Notes: generated by a model from the sequence alone, not told the origin. Shown: positions 1 through 8,384, counted from the stretch's first letter. The stretch: 64,000 nt of DNA from Palsa-892 sp035555855 (GCA_035555855.1 DATMGD010000004.1:91250-155249), one strand, 5' to 3'. Numbers and translations: made by a program.

Positions 1-581
1 AAGGCGTCGACCACCTCAATATCGACAAGTCGCCGCGGCTTCACGCCATGGTGCTGAACAAGATCATCGCCGTCGTGAAGAAAGGCGCGGTGCCCGCCGA
101 ATTCGCGGTCATGCCCGGCGAGGCCAAGGAGCGCGAAAAGGAGCGCGAAAAGGAACACGCCAAGCCCGCGCCGAAGCCGGAAACGGCAAGCTTGCCGGCA
201 GATGCAGCCAAGCCGCACGAAGCAGCCAAGTCGCACGAGGCCGCCGGGCCTGAAAAGACGGCGGCAAAGCCCGTCGAAAACGCGATTGAAGAAAAGAAAT
301 CGGTTGAGAAGCCGGCCGCCGAGACGCCGAAGCCTGTGGCTACCGAAGCCGCCGTGAGGCCGGTGGAAGCGCCGAAACCCGAGGAAAAACCGGCAGCCGC
401 TACGCCTGCCGCAATGCCGGCGACATCGGCCGCGGTCACTCCGTCAGCGCCGTCAGCTTCGACGCCGCCCGTCAGCGTGCCTGCCACCGCTGCGCCGCAA
501 GCCGCCAGCGCGCCGGCCGCAAAGCCGGTGGCGCGGCCCGCGACCGAACGCCTCGAATACGAAAAACTGCCGGGTCAGTAG
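1..581 (+). CDS. C-terminal part of an unrecognised protein with a Lys/Glu then Pro/Ala-rich tail
   Basis: The reading frame is open from the left edge (first full codon at position 3), so the true start lies outside the window; the internal ATG at 48 is not needed as a start. The first ~40 visible residues look folded (GVDHLNIDKSPRLHAMVLNK followed by a short hydrophobic stretch). After that comes a charged KEREKEREKEHAK run and about 120 residues of low-complexity Ala/Pro/Lys/Glu sequence, typical of a disordered tail or linker. The same segment has a long open antisense frame, which I treat as a composition shadow. I do not recognise the family and assign no function. The stop at 579-581 is followed by the convergent IclR gene 46 bp away. 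Confidence 0.55.
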   Translation, partial: GVDHLNIDKSPRLHAMVLNKIIAVVKKGAVPAEFAVMPGEAKEREKEREKEHAKPAPKPETASLPADAAKPHEAAKSHEAAGPEKTAAKPVENAIEEKKSVEKPAAETPKPVATEAAVRPVEAPKPEEKPAAATPAAMPATSAAVTPSAPSASTPPVSVPATAAPQAASAPAAKPVARPATERLEYEKLPGQ

Positions 582-627
582 AAGCCAGTAGTACGAAGTT
601 CCGGTGAAGAGCGGCGCGAGCGCCGCC

Positions 628-1458
628 TCACGCTTTCGGAATGTACCCGCCGATGCCTTCGGTGATTTCGGCGGCGGCGCGTTTCACCATCGGGCCAAGT
701 TCGCCGAGACGCTCGTCGGTGAGCCGCACCGTCGGACCCGAAATCGAAATCCCGCCCATCACTTCGCCGTGCTCGTTGAACACCGGCGCACCGACGCAGC
801 GCATGCCCTCGGCACGCTCCTCGTCGTCGACGGTCCAGCCGCGCTTGCGCGACAGCGCAAGGTCGCGCAGCAGCGCATCGGGATCGATGATGGTGCGCTC
901 GGTGAATTTCGGCATTCCGACGCGATGCAGACGCTGGGCGACCGCTTCGTCGGTCAGCGTCGAGAGGATCGCCTTGCCGATCGAGGAGGCGTGCAGCGAG
1001 CCGCGCGAGCCGGGGCGGTGGAAGGCGCGAATCGATTGGTGGCTTTCCATCTGCGAGAGGAAGACGACGTAGTCCTCTTTCTCGATGCCGATCGAGATCG
1101 TTTCGCCACTGGCTTCCAGCAGGCGGCGAATCACATGACGGCCGACTTCAGTGAGCTTGCGGTTGCGCAGGAAGGCGGAGCCGACCTTGAAGGCCTTCAC
1201 GCCGATCAGATAGCTGCCGTGCGCTTCTTCACATTGCACGAAGCCCGCGGCCTTCAGCGTGGTGAGAATGCGGTGCGCGGTGGAAGGGGCAATGCCGGCG
1301 CGCTGCGCGATCGTCGTCAGCGACAGGCCGTCCGCCTCGGCGATGATCGAAAGCAGCGTCAGGCCGCGGTCGAGCGCCTGAACCGAATGTGAGGTCTGCG
1401 GGGCGAGGGCGTCCGTTTCGCCGGCGCCACCCCGGATCAGTTTCGGTCTGCCCACCAT
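628..1458 (-). CDS. IclR-family transcriptional regulator
   Basis: A 276-residue protein of normal IclR length. Residues ~25-85 form the N-terminal winged helix-turn-helix (SVQALDRGLTLLSIIAEADG, then IAPSTAHRILTTLKAAGFV); residues ~95-270 form the effector-binding domain with the usual SSIGKAILS and GGISISGP signatures. It is transcribed away from glyA, and the shared 248-bp region carries palindromes resembling IclR operators, so it probably controls itself and the glyA-sga-hprA operon. Known relatives controlling C2 metabolism include E. coli IclR (glyoxylate shunt) and BhcR (glyoxylate-sensing regulator of the beta-hydroxyaspartate cycle). By context the effector could be glyoxylate or another C2-C3 acid; that is inference. 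ATG start with an AGATGGAGGT-like ribosome site just upstream. Confidence 0.9.
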   Translation of the reverse strand: MVGRPKLIRGGAGETDALAPQTSHSVQALDRGLTLLSIIAEADGLSLTTIAQRAGIAPSTAHRILTTLKAAGFVQCEEAHGSYLIGVKAFKVGSAFLRNRKLTEVGRHVIRRLLEASGETISIGIEKEDYVVFLSQMESHQSIRAFHRPGSRGSLHASSIGKAILSTLTDEAVAQRLHRVGMPKFTERTIIDPDALLRDLALSRKRGWTVDDEERAEGMRCVGAPVFNEHGEVMGGISISGPTVRLTDERLGELGPMVKRAAAEITEGIGGYIPKA

Positions 1459-1521
1459 CGTTTACCTCCATCTCAAGTTTTTTCAGCCTTCGTAGCACAA
1501 AGATTAGCACGAGAGACGAAA

Positions 1522-1645
1522 TGGACTTGCATTCCGCAATAGATTATGGAAAATCATTCCACTTGACGGAAAACAAGGAGTTATCGAAGAAAACAAGCGA
1601 TATATGCACTGGAATACCACTTTATAAAAATGAAAAATAATTCCA
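1522..1645. promoter_or_regulatory. Array of three IclR-type palindromic operators (TGGAA-N5-TTCCA) between the IclR gene and glyA
   Basis: Three 15-bp elements of the same layout lie in the AT-rich intergenic region: TGGACTTGCATTCCG (1522-1536), TGGAAAATCATTCCA (1547-1561, perfect 5-bp arms) and TGAAAAATAATTCCA (1631-1645). A further TGGAA half-site lies at 1610-1614. The arms and length match the E. coli IclR consensus TGGAAATNATTTCCA. The placement between divergent regulator and target genes is typical for autoregulated IclR proteins. Binding itself is not shown by sequence. Confidence 0.6.
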
Positions 1646-1706
1646 TTGCATAACAAGTAAGACCTGAAATACGTTATGCCAGATCGAAACTAGGGAGACG
1701 ACCGGG

Positions 1707-3011
1707 GTGACTTCAGCAAGTGCAAAGTTAAAGGCGGGCGCGGATTCGTTTTTTGCCGCGAACCTCGCCGAGTCGGACGCGGATCTTGCGGGCGCGATCA
1801 ATCGCGAACTGCACCGTCAGCAGAATGAAATCGAGCTGATCGCGTCGGAAAACATCGTGAGCCGCGCCGTTCTCGAGGCCGCAGGCTCCGTCCTCACCAA
1901 CAAATATGCCGAAGGCTATCCCGGCAAGCGTTACTACGGCGGCTGCCAGTTCGTGGACGAAGCCGAGACGCTCGCCATCGAGCGCGCCAAGCAGCTTTTC
2001 AACTGCGGCTTCGTCAATGTGCAGCCGAGTTCCGGCAGCCAGGCCAACCAGTCGGTGTTCCTTGCGCTCGCCAAGCCCGGCGATTCGATCCTCGGTCTTT
2101 CGCTCGCCGCCGGCGGCCATCTCACGCATGGCGCGCCGCCGAACCTCTCCGGCAAATGGTTCAACGCGCATCATTACGGCGTGAGCCGCGACGATCAGCG
2201 CATCGACATGAATGAAGTCGCGGCGCTCGCCCGCGAGCACAAGCCGAAGATCATCATTGCCGGCGGCTCGGCCTATCCGCGCGTCATCGACTTTGCCGCC
2301 TTCCGCAAGATCGCCGATGAAGTCGGCGCCTTCCTGATGGTGGACATGGCGCACTTCGCCGGTCTTGTCGCGGGCGGCGTGCATCCCAATCCGCTGCCGC
2401 ACGCGCATGTCGTCACCACGACGACGCACAAGACACTGCGCGGCCCGCGCGGCGGCATGGTGCTCACCAACCACGAAGACATCGCCAAGAAGATCAACTC
2501 GGCCGTCTTCCCCGGCCTCCAGGGCGGACCGCTCATGCACATCATCGCCGGCAAGGCCGCGGCCTTCGGCGAGGCGCTGCGCCCCGGCTTCAAGCTCTAC
2601 GCGCGCTCGGTCATCGACAACTGCAAGGTCATGGGCGAGACGCTGCTCGAAGCGGGCTACGATCTCGTGACGCGTGGCACCGACACGCATCTCATCCTCG
2701 TCGATATGCGTCCGAAGAAGTTGACCGGCGATCGCGCCGAGAAGGCACTCGGCCGCGCGCACATCACCTGCAACAAGAACGGCGTGCCGTTCGATCCCGA
2801 GAAGCCGACTGTAACCTCCGGCATTCGGCTTGGATCGGCGGCCGGTACGACCCGCGGTTTCGGCATCGCCGAATTCCGCGAGGTTGGCCGCATGATCGTC
2901 GAAGTGCTCGACGGTCTCGCCAAAAACGGCGAGGCGGGCAACGCCGCAGTGGAAGCCGCCGTGAAAGCGCGCGCGATAGGGCTCTGCGAGAGGTTTCCGA
3001 TCTACGCCTGA
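1707..3011 (+). CDS. glyA: Serine hydroxymethyltransferase
   Basis: A 434-residue cytosolic PLP enzyme that interconverts glycine plus 5,10-methylene-tetrahydrofolate with serine plus tetrahydrofolate; in serine-cycle organisms this is the entry point of formaldehyde-level carbon. The N-terminal signature NEIELIASENIVSRAVLEA, the YPGKRYYGGCQFVDEAE motif and the PLP-lysine motif TTTTHKTLRGPRGG are all present and intact. The start is GTG at 1707, supported by a GGGAG ribosome site 8-14 bases upstream; no in-frame ATG gives a better N-terminus. It heads a plus-strand operon with sga and hprA and lies directly behind the predicted IclR operators, suggesting a pathway-dedicated copy rather than housekeeping glyA. 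Confidence 0.97.
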   Translation: MTSASAKLKAGADSFFAANLAESDADLAGAINRELHRQQNEIELIASENIVSRAVLEAAGSVLTNKYAEGYPGKRYYGGCQFVDEAETLAIERAKQLFNCGFVNVQPSSGSQANQSVFLALAKPGDSILGLSLAAGGHLTHGAPPNLSGKWFNAHHYGVSRDDQRIDMNEVAALAREHKPKIIIAGGSAYPRVIDFAAFRKIADEVGAFLMVDMAHFAGLVAGGVHPNPLPHAHVVTTTTHKTLRGPRGGMVLTNHEDIAKKINSAVFPGLQGGPLMHIIAGKAAAFGEALRPGFKLYARSVIDNCKVMGETLLEAGYDLVTRGTDTHLILVDMRPKKLTGDRAEKALGRAHITCNKNGVPFDPEKPTVTSGIRLGSAAGTTRGFGIAEFREVGRMIVEVLDGLAKNGEAGNAAVEAAVKARAIGLCERFPIYA

Positions 3012-3070
3012 GCGGCGGCCCCAATTCGATCTTCATGAATTCGAACAGCTAAATTTTTGGGAGAAACAAA

Positions 3071-4264
3071 ATGTCTGGATTTCACGGTCTCTTCACCCCC
3101 GGCCCCACGAACATGCCGTTCCCGGTCCGGCAGGCGATGGACGTTCCGATGGAAGACATCCGGGCGCCGGATTTCCCGAACTTCACGCTGCCGCTGTTTC
3201 AGGATTTGAAAAAGGCCTTCAAGACCGAAAAAGGTCAGGTCTTCATGTTCCCGTCCTCCGGGACGGGTGGTTGGGAGGCCGCGATCACGAACACCTTGTC
3301 CCCCGGTGATAAGGTTCTGATCGCGGTCTTCGGCCAATTTTCGCACTTGTGGGCGGATCTTTGCCGCCGCAAGGGCCTCAACGTCGAAGCGATGGAATGC
3401 GAGTGGGGCGAGGGCTTCCCGGTCGAACTCGCGGCCGAAAAGCTCGCCGCCGACAAGAGCCACGAAATCAAGGCCGTACTCGTCTGCCACAACGAAACGA
3501 CGACCGGCGTCACCAGCGATCTTGGCGGTGTCCGCAAGGCGCTCGACGCCGCGAAGCACCCGGCGCTCCTGATGGCCGACGGCATCAGCTCGATCGCCTC
3601 GATCGATTTCCGCATGGACGAGTGGGGCGTCGATTGCGCGGTCGCGGGCTCGCAGAAGGGCTTCATGCTGCCGACGGGCCTTGCCATCGTCGCGGTGAGC
3701 CAGAAGGCGCTCGAAGCGCACAAGTCGGCGAAGCTGACACGCTGCTTCTTCGACTTCGCCGACATGATGCGCACCAACAAAGACGGCTACTTCCCGTACA
3801 CGCCGGCAACGACGTTGATGCGCGGCCTGCGCGCCTCGCTCGACATGCTGTTTGCGGAAGGCCTCGATAATGTCTTCGCGCGTCACCATCGCATCGCTGA
3901 AGGCGTGCGCCAGGGCGTTGCGGCCTGGGGCCTCTCGCTCTGCGCCAAAGCGCCGAAGTGGCACTCCGACACGGTCTCGACCGTGATGGTACCGAAGGGC
4001 TTCAACAGCGAAGACGTCGTGAAGACCGCTTACTATCGCTACAAGATGTCGCTCGGCCTTGGCCTCTCCAAGATCGCCGGCAAGGGCTATCGCATCGGGC
4101 ATCTCGGCTTCTTCAACGAGATCATGGCGCTCCAGGCGCTCGCTGGTGCCGAGATGGCGATGATGGATGCCGGCATTCCGATCGTGGCCGGCTCGGGTGT
4201 CGCGGCGGCACAGCTGCACTTCCGCAAGTCCGCGCCGCAAATTCAACTCGCCAAGGTTGCCTAA
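3071..4264 (+). CDS. sga: Serine--glyoxylate aminotransferase
   Basis: A 397-residue class V PLP aminotransferase that moves the amino group of serine to glyoxylate, giving hydroxypyruvate and glycine; it regenerates the glycine used by glyA. The start reads GFHGLFTPGPTNMPFPVRQAMD, the typical family N-terminus; the mid-protein motif LLMADGISSIASIDFRMDEW and the PLP lysine in AVAGSQKGFMLPTGLA are intact. It is 59 bp after glyA with a TTGGGAGAAACAAA leader giving a good ribosome site, and 12 bp before the next gene. Its order next to glyA and hprA mirrors serine-cycle clusters of methylotrophs such as Methylobacterium, where sga and hprA are adjacent. Confidence 0.95.
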   Translation: MSGFHGLFTPGPTNMPFPVRQAMDVPMEDIRAPDFPNFTLPLFQDLKKAFKTEKGQVFMFPSSGTGGWEAAITNTLSPGDKVLIAVFGQFSHLWADLCRRKGLNVEAMECEWGEGFPVELAAEKLAADKSHEIKAVLVCHNETTTGVTSDLGGVRKALDAAKHPALLMADGISSIASIDFRMDEWGVDCAVAGSQKGFMLPTGLAIVAVSQKALEAHKSAKLTRCFFDFADMMRTNKDGYFPYTPATTLMRGLRASLDMLFAEGLDNVFARHHRIAEGVRQGVAAWGLSLCAKAPKWHSDTVSTVMVPKGFNSEDVVKTAYYRYKMSLGLGLSKIAGKGYRIGHLGFFNEIMALQALAGAEMAMMDAGIPIVAGSGVAAAQLHFRKSAPQIQLAKVA

Positions 4265-4276
4265 GGAGCACCGCCC

Positions 4277-5326
4277 ATGAAGATTTGCATCTACGGGGCG
4301 GGGGCGATTGGCGGATATCTGGCGGCGGGCCTCGCCGCGGTCGACGGCGTCGAATTGTCGTTGATCGCGCGCGGTCCGCACCTCGCCGCCATCCGTGAAA
4401 AAGGCCTCACGCTCCTGATCGACGGCAAGAAGCAGGTCTCCAAGCCGCGCGCGACGAAATACCCCGTCGATCTCGGCCCGCAGGACTACGTCATCGTCTG
4501 CCTCAAGGCGCATCAGGCCTGGGAGTCGGCGGAAGACATGCGGCCCTTGCTCGGGCCGAACACCGCCGTCATCACCGGCCAGAACGGCGTGCCCTGGTGG
4601 TACACCTACGGCCTCGACAGGAAATTTTCCCGCGTGCGCCTCGCCAGCGTCGATCCGGACGAGCGGCAGTGGAAAACGATCGGCCCCGAGCGCGCCATCG
4701 GCTGCGTCGTCTATCCCGCGACCGAAATCACCGAGCCCGGCGTCATCAAGCATTCCTACGGCAAGAAGTTCGCGCTCGGCGAACCGAACGGCGGCACCTC
4801 CGACCGCGTCAAGCGTCTTTCCGAAGTGCTCGAGAAGGCGGGCTTCGAGGCGCCGGTGCTGCAGGATATCCGCAGCGAAATCTGGCTGAAGCTGTGGGGC
4901 AATCTCTGCTTCAATCCGATCTCGGCGCTGACGCGCACGACGCTCGACGTCGTCGCGACCGATCCCAGCACGCGCGCGCTTTCCTACAGCATGATGGAAG
5001 AGGCCAAAGAGATCGCCGAGAGATTCGGCGCCTCGTTCCGCGTCGATATCAACCGCCGCATCAACGGCGCGGCGAAGGTCGGCGCGCATCGCACTTCGAT
5101 GTTGCAGGACCTCGAAAACGGCCGGCCGCTCGAGATCGACGCGCTGCTGACTTCGGTGCAGGAAATGGGACGGCTTGTCGACGTGCGCACGCCGCATATC
5201 GACGCTGTGCTCGGGCTTGTGCAGCAGCTCGGACGCTCGCTGCAAATTTATCCGACCTTCCCGAACGTAGTGGCGAAACCCGTTCTTTCCCCTAGAATGG
5301 AACAAGTGCATTCCATTTCCGCCTAA
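4277..5326 (+). CDS. 2-dehydropantoate 2-reductase (ketopantoate reductase) family protein
   Basis: A 349-residue NAD(P)-dependent reductase. The N-terminus MKICIYGAGAIGGYLAAGLA is the GxGxxG Rossmann motif of the PanE family; the region around residue 190 (SEIWLKLWGNLCFNPISALT) carries the conserved Lys/Asn catalytic area and the C-terminal helical domain is complete. The family reduces ketopantoate to pantoate for CoA synthesis, but many members are pathway-specific 2-oxoacid reductases. Its position inside a serine-cycle operon, between sga and hprA, suggests a 2-oxoacid of that pathway (for example hydroxypyruvate or a by-product) or pantoate supply for CoA; neither can be decided here. 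A predicted operator overlaps its last codons. Confidence 0.85.
   Translation: MKICIYGAGAIGGYLAAGLAAVDGVELSLIARGPHLAAIREKGLTLLIDGKKQVSKPRATKYPVDLGPQDYVIVCLKAHQAWESAEDMRPLLGPNTAVITGQNGVPWWYTYGLDRKFSRVRLASVDPDERQWKTIGPERAIGCVVYPATEITEPGVIKHSYGKKFALGEPNGGTSDRVKRLSEVLEKAGFEAPVLQDIRSEIWLKLWGNLCFNPISALTRTTLDVVATDPSTRALSYSMMEEAKEIAERFGASFRVDINRRINGAAKVGAHRTSMLQDLENGRPLEIDALLTSVQEMGRLVDVRTPHIDAVLGLVQQLGRSLQIYPTFPNVVAKPVLSPRMEQVHSISA
5298..5315. promoter_or_regulatory. Possible second IclR-like site upstream of hprA
   Basis: TGGAA-N8-TTCCA (18 bp) lies in the last codons of the preceding reductase gene, 30 bp before hprA. The arms equal those of the array upstream of glyA, and it shares TGCATTCC with the first of those sites, but the spacer is 8 rather than 5 bases, so it may be a variant or a chance match. 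Confidence 0.3.
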
Positions 5327-5344
5327 GGGGTAATCGGATTCGTC

Positions 5345-6301
5345 ATGAAAATCGTGTTTCTGGACCGCAACACCATCGGCCCAAGTGTCGAACTGTCACG
5401 CCCGTCCTTTCCGCACGAGTGGAAAGAATACGAGACGAGCAAACACGAAGAAGTGGTCGATCGCCTGAAGGGCGCGAAGATCGCCGTTACCAACAAGACG
5501 CCGATCCGCGAGAAGGATCTCGATCAGCTTCCCGATCTGAAGATGATCGCGATCGCCGCGACCGGCTACGATGTGATCGATGTCGCTGCCTGCGAGAAGC
5601 GCGGCATCATCGTCTCGAACATTCGCGGCTATGCCGTGAACACGGTGCCCGAGCACACCTTCGCGCTGATCCTCGCGCTACGACGCTCGATTGCGGGCTA
5701 TCGCCAGGACGTCATCGACGGCGAGTGGCAGAAGTCGGGCCAGTTCTGTTTCTTCACCCACCCGATCAAGGATTTGTCGGGCTCGACGCTCGGCATCATC
5801 GGCGAGGGCGCCATCGGCCAGTCGGTCGCCAAGATCGGCCAGGCCTTCGGCATGAAGACGCTGTTCGCGGCGCACAAGAACGTCACGGGCCTCGGCCCGC
5901 TCTACACGCCCTTCGATGAAGTGCTGGAGACGAGCGACGTTATCACGCTGCACAGCCCGCTCTTGCCGGGCACGCGCAACATGATCGCGATGCCGGAATT
6001 CCGCAAAATGAAGAAGAAGCCGCTCATCATTAACACCGCGCGCGGCGGCCTCGTCGTCGAGGAAGACCTTGTAAAGGCGCTGGATGAGGGCCTGATCGCC
6101 GGTGCCGGTTTCGACGTCCTGACCGTGGAACCGCCGCCCGCCGGCCACCCCTTTCTTTCTGTTCTGAATCGGCCCAACTTTATCGTCACGCCCCATGTGG
6201 CCTGGGCGAGCCAGGAGGCCATGCAGACGCTCTGGAGCCAGGTCGTCTGGAATATCGAGAACTTCAACGCGGGCCGCCCGTCGCATATCGTCGGGAAATA
6301 G
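5345..6301 (+). CDS. hprA: Hydroxypyruvate reductase / D-2-hydroxyacid dehydrogenase
   Basis: A 318-residue NAD-dependent enzyme that reduces hydroxypyruvate to D-glycerate in the serine cycle. It closely resembles Methylobacterium HprA as I remember it, including the N-terminal FPHEWKEYE segment, LKMIAIAATGYDVID and TVPEHTFALILALRRSI. The Rossmann motif STLGIIGEGAIGQSVAKIGQA and the catalytic regions INTARGGLVVEEDLVKAL (Arg), GFDVLTVEPPP (Glu) and TPHVAWAS (His) are all present. One deviation is GEGAIG where relatives usually have GYGxxG. The gene starts at an ATG 18 bp after the previous stop and is followed 38 bp later by the CoA-ligase pair, completing a glyA-sga-hprA-ligase arrangement. 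Confidence 0.92.
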   Translation: MKIVFLDRNTIGPSVELSRPSFPHEWKEYETSKHEEVVDRLKGAKIAVTNKTPIREKDLDQLPDLKMIAIAATGYDVIDVAACEKRGIIVSNIRGYAVNTVPEHTFALILALRRSIAGYRQDVIDGEWQKSGQFCFFTHPIKDLSGSTLGIIGEGAIGQSVAKIGQAFGMKTLFAAHKNVTGLGPLYTPFDEVLETSDVITLHSPLLPGTRNMIAMPEFRKMKKKPLIINTARGGLVVEEDLVKALDEGLIAGAGFDVLTVEPPPAGHPFLSVLNRPNFIVTPHVAWASQEAMQTLWSQVVWNIENFNAGRPSHIVGK

Positions 6302-6339
6302 CGGTCCGCATACGGCGATCAATCGCCGGGGAGGTCTGC

Positions 6340-7500
6340 ATGGACCTGCACGAGTTCAAGGCCAAGCGCCTGCTCGCGGGCTACGGCATTATGAGCCCCG
6401 AAGGCCGCGTTGCGGTCAGCGCCGACGAAGCGATGAGCGCGGCCAAAGAACTCGGCGGCGCCGTCTATGTGAAAGCACAGATCCACGCCGGTGACCGCTT
6501 CACCGCGGGCGGCGTGCGCAAGGCCGAAACGCCCGTTGAGGCGCGCAAGGCCGCGAATGAGTTGCTTGGCCAAAAACTCGTGACGCCGCAGACCGGCCCG
6601 CAGGGCCATGTCGTGAAGCGCGTGCTGATCGAAGCCGCGGTGCGCGCGCAGAAGGAAATTTATCTCGCGATCATGGTCGATGCCATCGGCGCTTCGCTCG
6701 TCGTCATGGGCGGCAAGGGCGGCTCGGGCATCGAGCAGCACGCGGGCAGTGCGGGGCTTGAGACACTCCCCCTGTCGCTCAAAGGCGAGAACAAGCCGGG
6801 CGATATCGAGGATTTCTGCAAGCGGCTTGGCGTCACCGGCGCGGAGGCCGAAAAGCTCGCGCAAACTGTCAAGAACATGCATCGCGCTTTCGTCGAACTC
6901 GACGCCAGCCTGATCGAGATCAACCCGTTCGTCTTTAATGAGAAAGGCGAGGCGGTGGCGCTCGATGCCAAGATCGTCCTCGACGACAATGCGCTGTTCC
7001 GCCATCCCGATTTGGCTGGCCTGCGCGAGGAAGACGAGATCGACGAGATCGAGCTGAAGGCCCAGCAGCACCAGATCAATTTCATGCAGATGGACGGCGA
7101 CATCGGCGTCGTCGTCAACGGCGCGGGCCTCGGGCTTGCGACGCTCGACATGCTGCGCGCGGCAGGTGGTACGCCCGCAAACTTCATGGATATTCGCACC
7201 ACCGCGAAAAGCCTCGACATCGCGCAGGGCATCGGCCTCGTGCTCGACAACCCGAAAGTCAAAGTCATCCTCGTCAATGTCTATGGCGGCGGCATGCAGC
7301 CCTGCGACACCATCATCGAGGGGCTCGGCATCGCGTTTCGCCGCAAGGGCCGCGTACTGCCGCTCGTCTTGCGCGTCACCGGCAACAACGAGGACATCGC
7401 GCGCGTGCGCATAGAAAGCTTCGGCTTGCCGAAAACCCTGAGCCCCGACATGTGGCAGGCCGCAAGCCGCGCCGTCGCGATTGCACACGGAAAAGCGTGA
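6340..7500 (+). CDS. ATP-grasp acid--CoA ligase beta subunit, divergent malate/succinate-CoA ligase (MtkA/SucC-like)
   Basis: A 386-residue protein with the N-terminal ATP-grasp fold (DLHEFKAKRLLAGYGI, VKAQIHAGDRFTAGGV, LIEINPFVF, ALDAKIVLDDNALFRHP) and the C-terminal beta-subunit ligase domain. Next to glyA, sga and hprA it most likely acts as malate--CoA ligase (malate thiokinase), whose product malyl-CoA is split to glyoxylate and acetyl-CoA. It is clearly not housekeeping SucC: the conserved NFLDVGGGA segment reads NFMDIRTTA and the substrate loop G-I-x-R-C-D reads GGMQPCD. Both changes lie near the phosphohistidine/carboxylate site, so the acid used may differ. Its stop overlaps the alpha-subunit start by one base. 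Confidence 0.75.
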   Translation: MDLHEFKAKRLLAGYGIMSPEGRVAVSADEAMSAAKELGGAVYVKAQIHAGDRFTAGGVRKAETPVEARKAANELLGQKLVTPQTGPQGHVVKRVLIEAAVRAQKEIYLAIMVDAIGASLVVMGGKGGSGIEQHAGSAGLETLPLSLKGENKPGDIEDFCKRLGVTGAEAEKLAQTVKNMHRAFVELDASLIEINPFVFNEKGEAVALDAKIVLDDNALFRHPDLAGLREEDEIDEIELKAQQHQINFMQMDGDIGVVVNGAGLGLATLDMLRAAGGTPANFMDIRTTAKSLDIAQGIGLVLDNPKVKVILVNVYGGGMQPCDTIIEGLGIAFRRKGRVLPLVLRVTGNNEDIARVRIESFGLPKTLSPDMWQAASRAVAIAHGKA

Positions 7501-8384
7501 TGACAATTCTGGTCGATCAAAACACCCGCGTTCTCTGCCAGGGCATGACCGGCTGGGCCGGCACCTATCATGCCTATCGGATGATCCAGTACGGCACCAA
7601 CGTCGTCGCGGGCGTCACGCCGGGCAAGGGCGGCAAGACGCATCTCGATGTGCCGGTGTTCAACAGCGTCAAGGAAGCGGTCACTGAAACGCAGGCCAAT
7701 GCGAGCTGTGTCTTCGTGCCGCCCGAGCATGCCGCGAGCGCCATGATCGAAGCTATCGAGGCAGAGTTGCCGCTCGTTGTCGTCGTTACCGAGCGCGTGC
7801 CGGTCCTCGACATGGTGCGTGTGCGCGAGGCGCTCAAAGGCTCGAAGACGCGGCTCGTCGGCCCCAATTCGCAAGGCGTGCTCGCGCCGGAAATCTGTCA
7901 GATCGGCGTCATGGCGACCGACCGCTCGACGAAGGGCGGCATTGGCGTCGCTTCGCGCTCGGCTTCGCTCACCAGCGAAATCGTCGCGCAGCTCACCGGC
8001 CGCGGCCTCGGCCAATCGACGACCGTCGGCATCGGCGGCGACGTCGTGCACGGCATCGGCTTCAGCGATTGCCTCGAACTTTTCTTTGCCGATCCCGAGA
8101 CCGAAGGTGTCGTCCTGATCGGCGAGATCGGCGGCAACGAGGAAGAGCGCGCCGCCGATTATCTGCGCAAGGCGGGCTTGAAGAAACCGGTCGTCGCGCT
8201 CGTCGCCGGGAAATTCGCGCCGCCCGCGCGCCGCATGGGCCATGCCGGCACGCTCACCATGCACGCCTCGGGCAACGCCGACGCCAAGATGGCGAAGCTC
8301 AAGGACGCCGGTGTCGTCATTGCTTCAAGCGCGCATCTCGTTGGCGAGACGATGAGCGAGTTGCTCGCCAAGCGCGCCGCCTGA
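7500..8384 (+). CDS. Acid--CoA ligase alpha subunit (MtkB/SucD-like)
   Basis: A 294-residue partner of the preceding beta subunit. It has the N-terminal CoA-binding Rossmann domain (TRVLCQGMTGWAGTYHAYRMIQYGTNVVAGVTPGKGG) and a C-terminal ligase domain with the phosphorylated histidine in RRMGHAGTLTMHASGNADAK, as in SucD and MtkB. The usual GPNCPG/GPNTPG loop reads GPNSQG, another departure from succinyl-CoA synthetase. The ATG at 7500 shares its A with the upstream TGA (TGATG), so the subunits are translationally coupled; an in-frame start 48 bp earlier would lie inside the beta subunit and is rejected. No malyl-CoA lyase gene follows in the window. Confidence 0.8.
   Translation: MTILVDQNTRVLCQGMTGWAGTYHAYRMIQYGTNVVAGVTPGKGGKTHLDVPVFNSVKEAVTETQANASCVFVPPEHAASAMIEAIEAELPLVVVVTERVPVLDMVRVREALKGSKTRLVGPNSQGVLAPEICQIGVMATDRSTKGGIGVASRSASLTSEIVAQLTGRGLGQSTTVGIGGDVVHGIGFSDCLELFFADPETEGVVLIGEIGGNEEERAADYLRKAGLKKPVVALVAGKFAPPARRMGHAGTLTMHASGNADAKMAKLKDAGVVIASSAHLVGETMSELLAKRAA

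Noticed and set aside
41..487. Antisense open frame of 148 residues rich in Ala/Gly/Ser/Phe opposite the first gene
   Set aside because: It is the mirror of a low-complexity Pro/Ala/Lys gene; no ribosome site or recognisable domain.
3002..5311. A 769-residue antisense frame across sga and the ketopantoate-reductase-like gene
   Set aside because: Arg/Asp-rich shadow of two well-supported enzymes in a high-GC genome.
5298..5315. Full-strength IclR operator before hprA
   Set aside because: Spacer is 8 instead of 5 bases and the site lies in coding sequence, so only a weak candidate.
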